From Candidatus Pelagibacter sp. (GTDB lineage Bacteria; Pseudomonadota; Alphaproteobacteria; Pelagibacterales; Pelagibacteraceae), in assembly GCA_016777545.1 (NCBI GenBank), contig JADHRH010000052.1:1-6710 (forward strand): DNA of 6,710 bases. The letters run 5' to 3'. Positions within the stretch are counted from its first letter, which is position 1; the number at the start of each line of letters is the position of its first letter. Below are positions 6,206 through 6,710 of the stretch, in pieces. A program made the position numbers and the translations under genes. Under the pieces are notes generated by a model that worked only from the letters and a program-made list of their open reading frames with translations, was not told the DNA's origin and did no database searches.

Positions 6206-6474
6206 TAACCTCCTCCGATAGGTGGTATAATACCAATATTTTGATTTTTTGTGATTTTATAATTGTCGCTAATTATTTCATTATTTTCAGAACAAAAAGC
6301 AGAAGATTTTACAACTTTAATGAAGTCTTCGTTACCTTGAAAATTTTTGTCTATATATTTGATAATTTCATTCCTTAAATCATCTATTGAAGCTTTATCT
6401 TTAATATCTAATTCTAAGTGATCTTTATCACTAAAATCTCTACTAGCTCCAAATAATTCTAATTTGATTTTCAT
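6205..6474 (-). CDS. moaD: MoaD, small sulfur-carrier subunit of molybdopterin synthase
   Basis: Ubiquitin-fold sulfur carrier. Its C-terminal glycine is adenylated by MoeB-type enzymes and converted to a thiocarboxylate, which MoaE uses to build molybdopterin. The protein has 89 residues, close to the usual 80-90. The first strand MKIKLELFGASRDF and the end IGIIPPIGGG are diagnostic. The terminal Gly-Gly is intact, and the preceding residue is Gly where PPVAGG is common. A single Cys is present, in SSAFCSENNE. The ATG overlaps the upstream thioesterase stop as ATGA, and the stop overlaps the moaE start as TAATG, so all three should be translationally coupled. No Shine-Dalgarno site is evident for moaD. 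Confidence 0.94.
   Translation of the reverse strand: MKIKLELFGASRDFSDKDHLELDIKDKASIDDLRNEIIKYIDKNFQGNEDFIKVVKSSAFCSENNEIISDNYKITKNQNIGIIPPIGGG
6209..6216 (-). promoter_or_regulatory. moaE: Ribosome binding site of moaE inside the moaD glycine codons
   Basis: Read on the minus strand, GGAGGAGG is followed by TTA and the moaE ATG. The first GGAGG sits 6 nt from the start codon, which is good spacing. The same bases encode moaD's final Gly-Gly-Gly (GGA GGA GGT) before its TAA. It is the strongest Shine-Dalgarno match in the window. Confidence 0.8.
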
Positions 6475-6710
6475 TTTTTTAATTTAGATGAAAATTTTAA
6501 GTCTTTATCTTTAAATTCAGATTTATTTTTACTTATAAAGTCATTCATAATCTTTACTTTTTCTTCCTCAAATTCAGCAACTTTTCTTTCATTAAGATCT
6601 ACATATAAAGCTAGAATTTCAATTGTTGAGGCTAGGAATTTTTTTTCTTTATGTATCATTTCCATTTTATATTGAAGTCTTTTTTTATCATGATCAAAAA
6701 AAACACAATT
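6471..6710 (-). CDS. Acyl-CoA thioesterase family protein (hotdog fold), C-terminal part
   Basis: Only the last 79 residues are visible; the gene runs off the right edge, and the frame is open to 6710. The visible part reads FFDHDKKRLQYKMEMIHKE, then FLASTIEILALYVDLNERKV, then a lysine-rich tail. This matches the C-terminal half of small 4-hydroxybenzoyl-CoA/FadM-like thioesterases: a D-x-KR block, an E-M-x-H strand and a hydrophobic strand ending in H/YVDL. Such enzymes cleave acyl-CoA thioesters; the substrate cannot be told from this part. The ATG at 6665 lies inside the domain and is not the start. The TGA overlaps the moaD ATG, so this gene belongs to the same operon, though it has no obvious link to molybdenum cofactor synthesis. 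Confidence 0.75.
   Translation of the reverse strand, partial: NCVFFDHDKKRLQYKMEMIHKEKKFLASTIEILALYVDLNERKVAEFEEEKVKIMNDFISKNKSEFKDKDLKFSSKLKK

Noticed and set aside
6154..6378. Plus-strand open frame of 74 codons
   Set aside because: It is antisense to the moaD/moaE junction. The aromatic-rich composition is that of shadow translation in AT-rich DNA.

Overview
The window is AT-rich (about 30% G+C by eye) and very tightly packed. Its proteins are rich in Lys, Ile and Asn, and Shine-Dalgarno sites are mostly weak or missing. Combined with alphaproteobacterial-type genes (a DctQM TRAP transporter, a DUF1244/SMc04008-like protein, an ExaC/AcoD-type aldehyde dehydrogenase with a DUF779 partner, MsrPQ), this suggests a streamlined marine alphaproteobacterium of the SAR11/Pelagibacter kind. 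That placement is inferred from style and gene content and has not been tested by phylogeny.

Layout. (1) Positions 1-1791, plus strand: the end of a TRAP operon, with a 5'-truncated small membrane subunit (DctQ) followed 2 nt later by the large permease subunit (DctM). The binding protein is not in view. (2) Positions 1792-2037, minus strand: a small DUF1244 protein whose stop codon abuts the dctM stop. (3) 2038-2154: a 117-bp divergent intergenic region. (4) 2155-4296, plus strand: an NAD(P)-type aldehyde dehydrogenase with an unusual N-terminal segment of 66 residues, 32 of them Lys, then a DUF779 protein. A 10-bp stem-loop lies between the two, just before the DUF779 start codon. (5) 4283-6710, minus strand: a compact run of thioesterase (5' end outside the window), moaD, moaE, msrP and msrQ. 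Neighbours overlap or lie 5 nt apart, and the last gene overlaps the DUF779 gene tail to tail by 14 nt.

How the genes fit together. MoaD and MoaE form molybdopterin synthase, which makes the dithiolene of the molybdenum cofactor. MsrP is a Tat-exported molybdoenzyme that needs this cofactor, and MsrQ is its heme membrane electron donor. The minus-strand run therefore pairs a cofactor-making step with a periplasmic methionine-sulfoxide repair enzyme. The aldehyde dehydrogenase and DUF779 protein are a recurrent pair, probably acting on short-chain aldehydes from alcohol or C2 metabolism. The TRAP genes import an unidentified organic acid or similar solute.

No tRNA, rRNA, CRISPR array, insertion sequence or phage gene was seen. 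The most unusual item is the polylysine-like leader on the aldehyde dehydrogenase. Next are the stem-loop before the DUF779 gene and the use of moaD's C-terminal glycine codons as the ribosome binding site of moaE. Nothing here clearly amounts to a wholly new system.
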